DNA from: DASRAJ01 sp035638255
Lineage (GTDB): Bacteria; Bacteroidota; Bacteroidia; Chitinophagales; UBA10324
Direction of reading: 5' to 3'
Assembly (NCBI GenBank): GCA_035638255.1
Contig: DASRAJ010000122.1
Location: forward strand, 1 to 64,000
Length of the DNA stretch: 64,000 nt
Part shown: in pieces, positions 17,985-27,275 of the stretch
Position numbering within the stretch: the stretch's first letter is position 1
How the letters are laid out: every line of letters begins with the position of its first letter
Made by a program: the position numbers and the translations under genes
The notes under the pieces: generated by a model
Seen by the model: the letters and a program-made list of their open reading frames with translations, nothing else
Told to the model about the DNA's origin: nothing
Database searches by the model: none

Positions 17985-19883
17985 TTATAGATGCTTTACA
18001 TACTTAGCCATTTGCTGTTGCTTACCCGCTCTCGCGATGATGAAATAAATCCCATCGGGGTAGCTGGTTAAATCGAGTGCGTAAGAAAGCTGTCGGGAAT
18101 TCGAAAAGAAACGTTTGAAAATGCTTCTGCCCATGATATCAATCACGTTGATTTCGGTATTGTTTTCCGGGGTCATTGACCAGGCCAGATTAACATTGCC
18201 ATCTCCCGGGTTTGGGAATACTGATATTTTAAGGTTTCCGGGTGCGTTAAAGTCTTCTATCCCGATAGGGTGATCCATGAGCTGACAATCAACGAGTGTG
18301 TCCACCCAAATAGTATCGCCGTAATAGGCTCTGATGGAATCTAATTTATGGCGATATATCTGTATAATTGATTGGTAGGAAGCGACGTTAATTTGATTCT
18401 GATTTTCAGATGAATCGTTGACAAGATCGTAAAATTCTTCTGTAATACTATCGCATGCGTTTTTGATATAGATATAGTCGAAGGATCGAATCCCATGCAT
18501 GGTCGGCGTACATTCCTGCTTATTATAGTATTCATAAAGAAATTCCTTTCGCTGCTTTGCACCCGTTACCAGGTCGTGCATTGACCACCCATCCATAGGA
18601 ACGGGGCTTGTAATGCCTGCTGCATCAAGCATAGTAGGAGCAATGTCAATATTCATTGCCATTTCATCCGTGATGGTAATGCTCGAGTCAGGATTGAACC
18701 ACTTAGGATAGCGAATGAACATGGGTAATCTAAGCGATTCATCCAATGCAATTTGCTTGCCTTCTAAAATGTGCTCACCTTTTAATAGCCCATTATCGCT
18801 TGTATAAATAATAAGCGTACTGTCCATGACTCCCATATTATCCAGTTTGTCCAGAACCTTGCCTACACTCCATTCCACTCCGGCAAGGAGTTGATAATAG
18901 GAACGCCACTCAGATTTTGCTTCGTCAATATTGCCGGCAAAGTTGTGACAATCGTATAAGTATGATGGAAAATCAAGCGAATAATTATAAAAGTTTGAAG
19001 GAAATGGCATTGCATCCGCAAGGTAAAGGGTGGAATCCTGCCACCTTGGCTCCAGCGGAACATGCGGTGCATGGTGAGCAAGAATCAAACAGAAGGGCGA
19101 ATCAGTTGGCACTGTATTGAGAAAATCTTTAGCCGCGTCTGTAAATCTGTCTGTCTTGTGGCCTGGAAGGAACATATAACCGGTAGGCGTACTATAATAA
19201 GTATCCCAATATTGGTCTGAGCTCGATTCCAGCCAATAACTATAACCGGGTACCGGCCACTTGTTAAACCCGTACTTTCCCACAAAGCCCGTATGATATC
19301 CGCTATCCTGAAGAATAGTGGCAATAGTGGGTATTGTGAGAGGATCAGAAATAGCGTTATTCAAAATGGCGTGATGGTGCGGGTAAAGACCCGTTACGAT
19401 TGAAGCACGACTGGGTGAACAGAGCGAAAGTGCAGGAAAGCAATATTTAAAATTTACACCTTCCTCTGCAATTCTATTAATATTGGGTGACTGGAAAAAG
19501 GCAGGCCCGCCATTCACCGTATAATTATCGTATCGTCCATCATCTGCATAAATCACTACGATGTTTGGGCGGCCAATGGTCCGGAAATTTCCAACAGGTG
19601 ACCATTTATTTGATGCACAACTTTTAACCTCTATTTCATAATGCGTTTTAGGTTTGAGATTGGATAATTTAAAAGCAGAAGTTTCGCCGCAAGACTTTTC
19701 AATCCATTGGGCAGTACCCATCGCGCGAAAACGAATCGCGTTATCACTACCAGAACAACCCTGCCACGAAACTTTAACGGAAGAAGGTCCTATATCTGAA
19801 ATTACAGCAGAAGATTGTGCATACGACATTTTACACAATGCCAGAGTGAAAATTAACTGTAACAGAAATTTTTGCGTTCGCAT
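17985..19883 (-). CDS. Sulfatase with N-terminal fibronectin III domain and T9SS sorting domain
   Basis: A 632-residue exported sulfatase. Order: signal peptide (ending MSYAQ), fibronectin type III-like domain (about 25-105), sulfatase domain (about 107-540) and C-terminal T9SS sorting domain (VFPNPGDGNVNLAW to YVKHL). The catalytic signature is Cys155-Ser-Pro-Ser-Arg159, where the cysteine is matured to formylglycine; Asp114-Asp115 begin the calcium site. It hydrolyses a sulfate ester of an unknown polymer or glycan, probably at the cell surface. Formylglycine-generating enzyme is not encoded nearby. Neighbouring minus-strand genes are also T9SS cargo, but with separate leaders. Confidence 0.88.
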   Translation of the reverse strand: MRTQKFLLQLIFTLALCKMSYAQSSAVISDIGPSSVKVSWQGCSGSDNAIRFRAMGTAQWIEKSCGETSAFKLSNLKPKTHYEIEVKSCASNKWSPVGNFRTIGRPNIVVIYADDGRYDNYTVNGGPAFFQSPNINRIAEEGVNFKYCFPALSLCSPSRASIVTGLYPHHHAILNNAISDPLTIPTIATILQDSGYHTGFVGKYGFNKWPVPGYSYWLESSSDQYWDTYYSTPTGYMFLPGHKTDRFTDAAKDFLNTVPTDSPFCLILAHHAPHVPLEPRWQDSTLYLADAMPFPSNFYNYSLDFPSYLYDCHNFAGNIDEAKSEWRSYYQLLAGVEWSVGKVLDKLDNMGVMDSTLIIYTSDNGLLKGEHILEGKQIALDESLRLPMFIRYPKWFNPDSSITITDEMAMNIDIAPTMLDAAGITSPVPMDGWSMHDLVTGAKQRKEFLYEYYNKQECTPTMHGIRSFDYIYIKNACDSITEEFYDLVNDSSENQNQINVASYQSIIQIYRHKLDSIRAYYGDTIWVDTLVDCQLMDHPIGIEDFNAPGNLKISVFPNPGDGNVNLAWSMTPENNTEINVIDIMGRSIFKRFFSNSRQLSYALDLTSYPDGIYFIIARAGKQQQMAKYVKHL

Positions 19884-20019
19884 GGTGGTGGTGATTTGGG
19901 ATTAATAACTCCTCAATTGATTTTCCTTATTTGCATCTCTATTCAAATTACAATTTGAAGGGTAAACGAAATTACCCGAATGTGTTTCCTGAAAAACTCC
20001 TGCCCGATTCATAGAAGAA

Positions 20020-22473
20020 TTATCGCCTAACCAAAAATATTTGTTGCAGCGAAGTATCCTTCATTTGAATCCTCATTAAATACATTCCCTCTTCCAGGGT
20101 GCTCACGTCAAGGGACAATTTGCTATCATCGTCAAGCCGCTGGCTCAGCACCATTTTCCCCGGCAAATCATAAATCATAATCTGTCTGTCGCCCTCCGCT
20201 TTATCTGACAAGTAAATATTAAGTTGATCATCTGTCGGGTTCGGATACAACTTTATATAGTCTTGTGACTCCTGGGAATTCCAGTTGTCTGAGGTTCCAT
20301 TTGCGATTCCGAAACTAAATTTATACAGTGTATAATCTGAGTTTCCATTGTTAGTAGATTGATAAGCTCCCGGCGTCACAGGCATATCAGATCCATAAGT
20401 GCGGGCTGTCAGGTATAGATTATCGTTCTCATCAACATCGAGGTCGTATGTCTCATCTGACAGTAGTCCTCCAAGGTAAGACCCATATATCTTATGACCG
20501 GCAGAATCCATTTTTACAAAATACGCATCCTGATCTGTCGTGGACGCAATGGCTGTCTGATACGCATCGGGAGATGCAATACTATCTTCACTGGTGGTGG
20601 AGCCGCCGAAGTAAATATTTGCCTGCGTATCTATCGCAAGTGCAAAACATTCTTCTGACTTGGAACCACCGTAATAGGTACCCCAGATGCGATTACCCTC
20701 CGAAGTAAATTTTGCCACGAAGGCATCGGAATACTGTACATCGTAACCTCCGTTTGCTATAGTAATTTCCGGTTGCCATGAACCTGCTGTCGCCATGTTC
20801 ACCTTACTCAGAGTATATCCGTCAATATAAACATTTCCCGCTCCATCTGCCACTACATTCCGGCCACGCTCGTCGCCTTCACCTCCATAATATGTAGCCC
20901 AAAACAGATGTCCGTTTGCAGTATCGAATTTTGCAAGGAAGGCATCAGTACCTCCGCCTAAGGTTGTTTGATGAGCACCGGAAGTAGCAATGCCAGTAGT
21001 GCTTTCACACGTGCCGGAGATATATACAGCACCCAACTCATCCACATTCACGGTATGCGACCGGTCCTGACCGGGGCCGCTAAAGTAACTTCCCCACAAC
21101 AATGAACCTGATGGAGAAAACTTTGTAATATAAGCATCGCCGGCACCCCCATAAATTTCCTGGTAAACACCCGGGGTTGAAACTCCATCCGGGCTGCTGC
21201 CATAACTGCCCATATAAATGTCGTCGTTATTATCTACACAAACACTGCGCGCCTGATCAGGAAATGAGCCTCCGTATAGTGTGCTCCAGATTATTTGTCC
21301 GCTGCTATCGAATTTCGAAAGCAGGACATCTCCTGCGCCGGCATTGTTCTCCTGGTAAGCACCGGGCGTGGTAATATTGCTGCTCTTCGAATTGCCTGCA
21401 ACTATAATGTTGCTCGCATTATCAACTGCAACACTGTTAGCTATATCCTGATCATCCCCGCCAAAAAAAGTGGACCATAGTAAAGTTCCGCTTGAATTGA
21501 ATTTGGCTAAACATATATCAGTTGGATTGCCTCCATAGGTCGTCTGATAGGCGCCAACGCTTGCAATACCGGTCGTGCTATTAGTAGTGCCCACCAATAA
21601 CACGTTGTTCTGATTATCAAGAGCAACTTCCTGATTGATTTCCTCATCTCCCTCGCCACCATAATAGGTACCCCATACAAGTGAAGGGTCTATAACTGTC
21701 GTGGCACTACGATCATAATTTTTCACATCGAATGAAAGCACATTCCCTTTTAATAAAAACCGGGATGGAAGAGCAAACTTTTGGTCATTTTGATAAGTAA
21801 ATAAACCTGTCTCTTTTACGAATCCTAATCTTCCCGAAATCATCACCGAACCATTTTCCAATTCAACACCGCGGGGAGTTTTGTATTGTATTTTTATGTC
21901 TGCTATGTTGCCGCCCGGATGAACGATGTATCTATATTCTAACTGTTTATCTTTTTCACCCGAAACAGTAAATACCAGGTCTATATTTGGATATATGTTT
22001 TGGTAACACACTTCTTTATAAGAATGTACCTGTGTAACCCCTTTCGAAGTGTTGCCAAGATAATAATTATGGTAGCAGGATGATCTTTCGCCTGCTATTA
22101 TGTTCATTTTTTTTGAAGGATTAACGAAGGATGCATCGAACCGCTCGATAGTCACTTTCATTTCGGGAGCGACAAACCCATCTTCGTCGGTAAGAAATGG
22201 TGTGGTGCCGTTTGCCTCGGAAATTGATGGTTGGCTCTCATATTGAAATAGCTGATAGCTGAATCCCGCGTCTTTCAGAATAAGATTGAAATTTTTTCCT
22301 GAAAAAATATATCGGACATCTGATTGCACCCGGCCTTTCTGGTCCTTTACTTGCCCCTTATTTTCAATAAAGTCACTTGGGGGACGAGACACCGGGTTTG
22401 GCCAACCTGCATAAGACATCTCGTCAAATGCAAGGATGAAAATCAGTGACAACAGAATATTTAGCTTCCTCAT
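20020..22473 (-). CDS. SBBP-repeat beta-propeller protein with T9SS sorting domain, paralog 1
   Basis: An 817-residue exported protein. After the signal peptide comes a domain starting FIENKGQVKDQ (the DUF7948-like N-terminal module that accompanies SBBP repeats), up to about residue 265. It then has seven SBBP repeats of about 60 residues, each opening with a pattern like WGTYYGGEGDE and ending TPGAYQ, likely a seven-bladed propeller. The end (LYPNPTDDQLNIYL to FLVRR) is a T9SS type A sorting domain. Function unknown. It is a close paralog of the next gene, which has an extra domain. Confidence 0.85.
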   Translation of the reverse strand: MRKLNILLSLIFILAFDEMSYAGWPNPVSRPPSDFIENKGQVKDQKGRVQSDVRYIFSGKNFNLILKDAGFSYQLFQYESQPSISEANGTTPFLTDEDGFVAPEMKVTIERFDASFVNPSKKMNIIAGERSSCYHNYYLGNTSKGVTQVHSYKEVCYQNIYPNIDLVFTVSGEKDKQLEYRYIVHPGGNIADIKIQYKTPRGVELENGSVMISGRLGFVKETGLFTYQNDQKFALPSRFLLKGNVLSFDVKNYDRSATTVIDPSLVWGTYYGGEGDEEINQEVALDNQNNVLLVGTTNSTTGIASVGAYQTTYGGNPTDICLAKFNSSGTLLWSTFFGGDDQDIANSVAVDNASNIIVAGNSKSSNITTPGAYQENNAGAGDVLLSKFDSSGQIIWSTLYGGSFPDQARSVCVDNNDDIYMGSYGSSPDGVSTPGVYQEIYGGAGDAYITKFSPSGSLLWGSYFSGPGQDRSHTVNVDELGAVYISGTCESTTGIATSGAHQTTLGGGTDAFLAKFDTANGHLFWATYYGGEGDERGRNVVADGAGNVYIDGYTLSKVNMATAGSWQPEITIANGGYDVQYSDAFVAKFTSEGNRIWGTYYGGSKSEECFALAIDTQANIYFGGSTTSEDSIASPDAYQTAIASTTDQDAYFVKMDSAGHKIYGSYLGGLLSDETYDLDVDENDNLYLTARTYGSDMPVTPGAYQSTNNGNSDYTLYKFSFGIANGTSDNWNSQESQDYIKLYPNPTDDQLNIYLSDKAEGDRQIMIYDLPGKMVLSQRLDDDSKLSLDVSTLEEGMYLMRIQMKDTSLQQIFLVRR

Positions 22474-22595
22474 AATGATGATTATTTAAACCTGAGAGCT
22501 CTCAACCTGATACTCCTTATCGCATTCCTATTCAAACTTGAATTACAATTTTTTTTATGTTCTTTCAAAAAAATTGATGATAAATAAACAGGGAA

Positions 22596-25439
22596 TTATC
22601 GCTTGACCAAAAATATTTGTTGTAGCGATGTATCTCCCATTTGAATCCTCACCAAGTACATTCCCTCTTCCAATGTACTCACATCAAGCGACAAATTGTT
22701 GCTTTCTTCAAACCTCTGATTCCGCACCATTTTTCCCAGCAAATCATAGATCATAATTTGCCCGCTACCCTCCTGTTCATTTGACAAGTCAATGTTAAGT
22801 TGCTGCGATGCAGGATTTGGATATAACCACATATAGTCCTGTCCTTCCTGCGAATTTTCATTGTCTGATGCTCCATTTATGGATTTGAACGGAGTACTGC
22901 TTATATTAAAAGTAAGATCATAACAAACCGTATCATTAAAAACTCCGTTTACGCCCAGCACTTTTACTTTATAAGTACCCACCATGCTTGTATTGTAAAT
23001 TATTTGGTCATCAGCCTTCTTTTTATTTTTTGATGAACCCACTTCTGATCCCGACGGCCCGTAGAGAAAAACATTATAGTTCTTAGGTAAATTTGAGAGG
23101 AGGATTTTTATATTGGGAGCTGCAATTGTATTTGTGAAAGAATAAAAGTCTTTATCAGTCGTAGTCCCGATCAATGCATGTAAAAGAAGAGGATTACCCG
23201 GGGGGATCAAAACCGGAGTTGCCGTACCTTTTGAGTTATTCGGTTCATAAGTATCGTAACAATTAGTGGTTAGATTGAATTTATATACCGTGTAATCTGA
23301 AATTCCATTGTTACCAGACTGATAAGCACCCGCCGTAACAGGCATATCTGATCCGTTTGTGCGTGCTGTCAGGTAGATGTTACCACTCGCATCGGGATCG
23401 AGGTCATATATCTCGTCAGCCATGGCTCCTCCGAGGTAAGTTCCATACAACCTGTGACATGCAGAATCAAATTTAACAAAATATCCGTCCTGATCCATCA
23501 GGGATGCAAGCCCTGCCTGGTAGGCATCTGAAGTTGCGATATTACTATCGCTCGTGGTTGATCCTGCGACATAAACATTTGCCTGCAGGTCGACACAAAG
23601 TCCAAAACATTCCTCCGACTTGCCGCCGCCATAATAGGTGCCCCAGATGCGATGACCGGCAGGGGTAAATTTTGCCAGATAGGCATCGGCATATTTTACG
23701 ACATCGCCTCCTCCTTTTATACTGATTTGAGGTTGAAAGCCATTTGCCGTGGCCATGTTTACCTTGCTCATCGTGTATCCGTCAATATAAACATTTCCGG
23801 CTCCGTCAGCCACTACATTCCTGCCGCGCTCATCACCTTCACCACCGTAGTAGGTAGCCCAGAACAGATGTCCATTCGAAGTATCGAACTTTGCAAGAAA
23901 GGCATCAGTGCCTCCGCCGAAGGTTGTCTGATGTGCGCCGGACGTCGCAATGCCGGTAGTACTTTCACAGGTGCCCGATATATATGCGGCTCCCTTTCCA
24001 TTTACACATACTGTATGCGACCGATCCTGCCCCGGGCCGCTGAAATAACTTCCCCACCGTAAATCACCTGAAGCAGAAAACTTTATAATATAAGCATCGC
24101 CGGCGCCACCATACGTTTCCTGATAAACACCCGGCGTTGAAATTCCACCGGAGCTATTTCCATAACAACCCATATAAATGTCGCCGCTATTATCTACACA
24201 AACACTGCGAGCCTGGTCAGGAAGTGTCCCTCCGTATAAAGTGCACCAGAGTCTTTGACCTGCGGCATCGAATTTAGCAAGCAGAATATCTCCCTGACCT
24301 GCAAGCTGCTCCTGGTAAGCCCCCGGAGTGGTGATATTAGTGCTGGTCGAATTGCCTGCTATAATCACATTGCCGAGGTCATCAACGGCAATGCTGTTGG
24401 AAATATCCTGGGAATTCCCGCCGAAGAAAGTTGACCATAAGAGCGTACCGCCTGAATTGAATTTGGCAATACAGACATCACTCGGGCTGCCGCCAAACGA
24501 AGTTTGAAAGGCTCCGGTACTTGCGATACTGGTAGTGCTGTTGGTTGTTCCTGTCAATAATACGTTGCCCAGATAATCAACGGCAACTTCCTGGTTGATC
24601 TGCTCGTCTCCTTCTCCGCCATAATAGGTACCCCAGACAAGACTAGGGTCTATAACAGTTGTAGCACTATGATCATAATTTTTCACCTCGAATGAAAGCA
24701 CGTTGCCTGTCAACAAAAACCGGGAGGTCAATGCAAACTTTGGATCATTTTGATAAGAGAATAGATCTGCCTCTTTTACGAATCCAAGCCTTCCCGAAAT
24801 CATCACTGAGCCATCTTTCAATTCAATACCCTCAGGAGTTCTATATTGTACTTTTATGTCTGATACGTTGCCGCCCGGATGAACAATGTATTCATATTCC
24901 AACTGTTTACCGTTTTCGCCGGACATAGTGAAAACGAGGTCAATTTTCGGATATATATTTTGGTAGCACACTTTCTTGTAAGAATGTACTTGCGTAACCG
25001 GCTTCGAAGTATTTCCCAGATAATAATTATAGTAGCTAGAAGATTTTTCTTCTGCTGCTATCTCCATATTTTTTGAAGCATTAACGAAGGAAGCATCGAA
25101 TCGCTCCATAGTTACTTTCGTTTCGGGAACTGCAAACCCATCCTCGCCGGTAACAGGTGATGTGGAGCCGTCTGCCTCGGAAATTGATTGTTTGCTGTCG
25201 CACTGAAAAAGCTCATAGCTAAATCCACCTTCTTTTAGAACGAGATTAAAATTGTGACCTAAGAAGATATATCGGACATCTGATGGCGCTCGTCCATTCT
25301 GATCTTTTATTTGTCCCTTATTTTCAATAAAACCTGTGGAAGGAAGTGATTGCGAATGCTGCCAAACTGCATTTGCAATTTGTGCTGAAGAAGTATAGAG
25401 ACTAAACACTGAAATTACAAGCATAAAAATCCTTTGCAT
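22596..25439 (-). CDS. SBBP-repeat beta-propeller protein with extra PPC-like domain and T9SS sorting domain, paralog 2
   Basis: A 947-residue paralog of the protein encoded at 20020-22473, alike over the whole N-terminal module, all seven SBBP repeats and the sorting domain (LYPNPASQQLNIDL to FLVKR). The difference is an inserted domain of about 120 residues (NCYDTYEPNNSKGTATPV to LTFNISS) after the propeller. Its pattern (DTYEPNNS... KDFYSF... VFLYGPSG... YKVKV) is that of bacterial pre-peptidase C-terminal (PPC) beta domains. The 122-nt spacing suggests that the genes could share a transcript with paralog 2 first. Probable cell-surface protein; ligand unknown. Confidence 0.85.
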   Translation of the reverse strand: MQRIFMLVISVFSLYTSSAQIANAVWQHSQSLPSTGFIENKGQIKDQNGRAPSDVRYIFLGHNFNLVLKEGGFSYELFQCDSKQSISEADGSTSPVTGEDGFAVPETKVTMERFDASFVNASKNMEIAAEEKSSSYYNYYLGNTSKPVTQVHSYKKVCYQNIYPKIDLVFTMSGENGKQLEYEYIVHPGGNVSDIKVQYRTPEGIELKDGSVMISGRLGFVKEADLFSYQNDPKFALTSRFLLTGNVLSFEVKNYDHSATTVIDPSLVWGTYYGGEGDEQINQEVAVDYLGNVLLTGTTNSTTSIASTGAFQTSFGGSPSDVCIAKFNSGGTLLWSTFFGGNSQDISNSIAVDDLGNVIIAGNSTSTNITTPGAYQEQLAGQGDILLAKFDAAGQRLWCTLYGGTLPDQARSVCVDNSGDIYMGCYGNSSGGISTPGVYQETYGGAGDAYIIKFSASGDLRWGSYFSGPGQDRSHTVCVNGKGAAYISGTCESTTGIATSGAHQTTFGGGTDAFLAKFDTSNGHLFWATYYGGEGDERGRNVVADGAGNVYIDGYTMSKVNMATANGFQPQISIKGGGDVVKYADAYLAKFTPAGHRIWGTYYGGGKSEECFGLCVDLQANVYVAGSTTSDSNIATSDAYQAGLASLMDQDGYFVKFDSACHRLYGTYLGGAMADEIYDLDPDASGNIYLTARTNGSDMPVTAGAYQSGNNGISDYTVYKFNLTTNCYDTYEPNNSKGTATPVLIPPGNPLLLHALIGTTTDKDFYSFTNTIAAPNIKILLSNLPKNYNVFLYGPSGSEVGSSKNKKKADDQIIYNTSMVGTYKVKVLGVNGVFNDTVCYDLTFNISSTPFKSINGASDNENSQEGQDYMWLYPNPASQQLNIDLSNEQEGSGQIMIYDLLGKMVRNQRFEESNNLSLDVSTLEEGMYLVRIQMGDTSLQQIFLVKR

Positions 25440-26065
25440 AGTATGTGTTTTAGTTTTTGTCAGAAGTCTTCCATAAATACTTTCACCTTTTTAAGAAAAA
25501 TATAATTAAATCAGAAGCTTATTTTATAACTGCTTAGATCTTGATTGTATGCGTGGTTTGTATCCTTATCCTCTGTAATCCATCTTTTGTATGTCAAATA
25601 AATCATAAACCCATTTGTGATCCCTGATATCCGAGGCAAAGTAAACGAAAATTTCCACTTATTTATCACAACAAAATGCAAACGCCATTGATCTGATGCC
25701 TGATTCCGGTGCTTTTCCATTCATAGCATTCATCGTATGCTCGTTCATTCTTGGTGATTCGCCAAACTTAACTAAAAAATTTTTGAAACAACAAAAAAAG
25801 TTTGTCTCCGGTTGAAGCCGCCGCCCGCCGCTATTCTTCTCACTTTTTCGTCAATTAAAGAGTAAGTCATACTCCATCCTGGCTAATATCTGAGGCAAAA
25901 TCGACAATTTTTTTTTCGGACGCTTGTTGTAAAATGAAAATGCCTATCAGGATGATGCCCTGAGCACACCCATTATCATCCGTAAATAGGTTTTCCTCTT
26001 CATTGGTGCAAGTCCCGCTTTCGCACAAATCTGCACTAAGAACCTTGTACAAGTGTGGTGAGGGT
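25440..26065. other. Intergenic region without convincing gene
   Basis: Two minus-strand frames of about 70 codons (25511-25720 and 25867-26082) cross this stretch. The second encodes a Cys-containing acidic peptide and overlaps the lipoprotein gene end by 17 nt. Neither has a recognisable motif, signal peptide or good start. I see no RNA gene or repeat array here. The promoter of the SBBP paralog 2 should lie at its left edge. Confidence 0.4.
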
Positions 26066-26662
26066 CTATTTACAAGAATCATCCACTGTTTTTAAATAGT
26101 TGTTAATAAAACCCGTGCTTTCAAAATTTTCATCCGGCATCCAGGAAACCAAAATGTCACAAAAAATAATTTTATCATTTTCTTTAAACACTAAATATTT
26201 CCGGTAATCAAAAACAACAGAAACATTGTAAGAAAACTTATTCATATATGAATCTTTTTCGAGAATGAATTTCTTCACGTCTTCAATTTTAAAAACTGAT
26301 GTTTTGCTCCTTTTATCAGAATGGCAATGATACATCCTGGCACCAATTGTATCATTAAACCTAACTAACTCCCAGGAATAAACTCCAAATGTACCATTGT
26401 GGAAGTAATAGATAATTTCATATTTTTTTTTACCGCCAATTATAGTATCTGCAACGCCAGATATTACAGAATCTATTCTAAGAATATCTTTATAATCTTC
26501 TCCTCTATTATATTGATACAATTCTCCTATATCAACAAGCTTATTCTTACTGTATATCCACTCTTTATGATTATGACCCGTTTCTTTTATATTGAAGCAG
26601 GAAATAGTTACGAGAAGAGCAAAGAAAAGAAGTAGCAATATTTTTGGTTGGATGATCTTCAT
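26066..26662 (-). CDS. Hypothetical lipoprotein
   Basis: A 198-residue protein with an N-terminal hydrophobic segment and lipobox (LVTISC, Cys22), so probably an inner- or outer-membrane lipoprotein. The mature part is Lys/Asp/Tyr-rich with predicted beta strands (KYEIIYYFHNGTFGVYSW, VSVVFDYRKYLVF) and no catalytic motif I recognise. It follows a small ORF of unknown nature (26709-26936). Base composition is more AT-rich by eye than that of the flanking T9SS genes, which could indicate recent acquisition. Confidence 0.6.
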   Translation of the reverse strand: MKIIQPKILLLLFFALLVTISCFNIKETGHNHKEWIYSKNKLVDIGELYQYNRGEDYKDILRIDSVISGVADTIIGGKKKYEIIYYFHNGTFGVYSWELVRFNDTIGARMYHCHSDKRSKTSVFKIEDVKKFILEKDSYMNKFSYNVSVVFDYRKYLVFKENDKIIFCDILVSWMPDENFESTGFINNYLKTVDDSCK

Positions 26663-26708
26663 TCACTAATTTTTTATTTTCTTCTTTTTTCCGGACCAGC
26701 GCTTGTTG

Positions 26709-26936
26709 TTATTGATCTATAATATAATATTGACTGTTTGTATGACGCGGACCACCTATATACAAATCATATTCTTTGGAATAGTATGCCATTCCTTTAG
26801 TCAGTACACCTTTTAGTTTTTGTACGGCTTGCTCCGAATATTTTTCAAAAAACAATTGAGTGTAAATTTTAAGATTGCTATTCCGTGGTAGTACAACATC
26901 GTGAGTTAGCGAATTATAAAACCGTACCGCAGCCAC
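26709..26936 (-). CDS. Small hypothetical ORF, possibly a gene remnant
   Basis: A 75-residue frame that begins at a GTG codon shortly after stop codons and shows no signal peptide. The peptide has ordinary globular composition (FYNSLTHDVV, IYTQLFFEKYSEQAVQKLK). It could be the truncated C-terminal end of a longer protein whose upstream part has been lost, or a small protein of its own. It lies 46 nt upstream of the lipoprotein gene in the same orientation. The gap 26937-27275 on its right has simple-repeat traces (TTCACCATT, GGTAGGTGG) but no gene I can support. Confidence 0.3.
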   Translation of the reverse strand: MAAVRFYNSLTHDVVLPRNSNLKIYTQLFFEKYSEQAVQKLKGVLTKGMAYYSKEYDLYIGGPRHTNSQYYIIDQ

Positions 26937-27275
26937 TATGCGCCGTAGGGAGGATTATTAAGGCAACAAGATAAAACTATTTTAAAACTACGAGTCACAG
27001 ATTACAAATATGGCTTTCGCATGTACTGCGATGATATTTGCATCAATGAGGAGACCGCGGGAAGCAAACTTTTTGGAAGAAAAATGAAAATAAGTGGCGG
27101 TAGGTGGTAGGCAAAAAAAAATGAAGGCAGGTAGCTTTACCCACCGAAACACTTGCAAAGGCAGGCTGTTGGTAAAAAGAATCCGCTTTTCGATTCAACT
27201 ATTCACCACTTACCCATTCACCATTGCCAAGTGAAAATATTTCCTTAAACTTGCCCCTCCAAATCAACCACCTTA

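Noticed and set aside
23652..24062. Plus-strand 136-codon ORF within SBBP paralog 2
   Set aside because: Antisense to the propeller repeats; similar shadow frames appear at the same relative place in the other paralog.
25511..25720. Minus-strand 69-codon frame after SBBP paralog 2
   Set aside because: No motif, basic random composition and no start signal.
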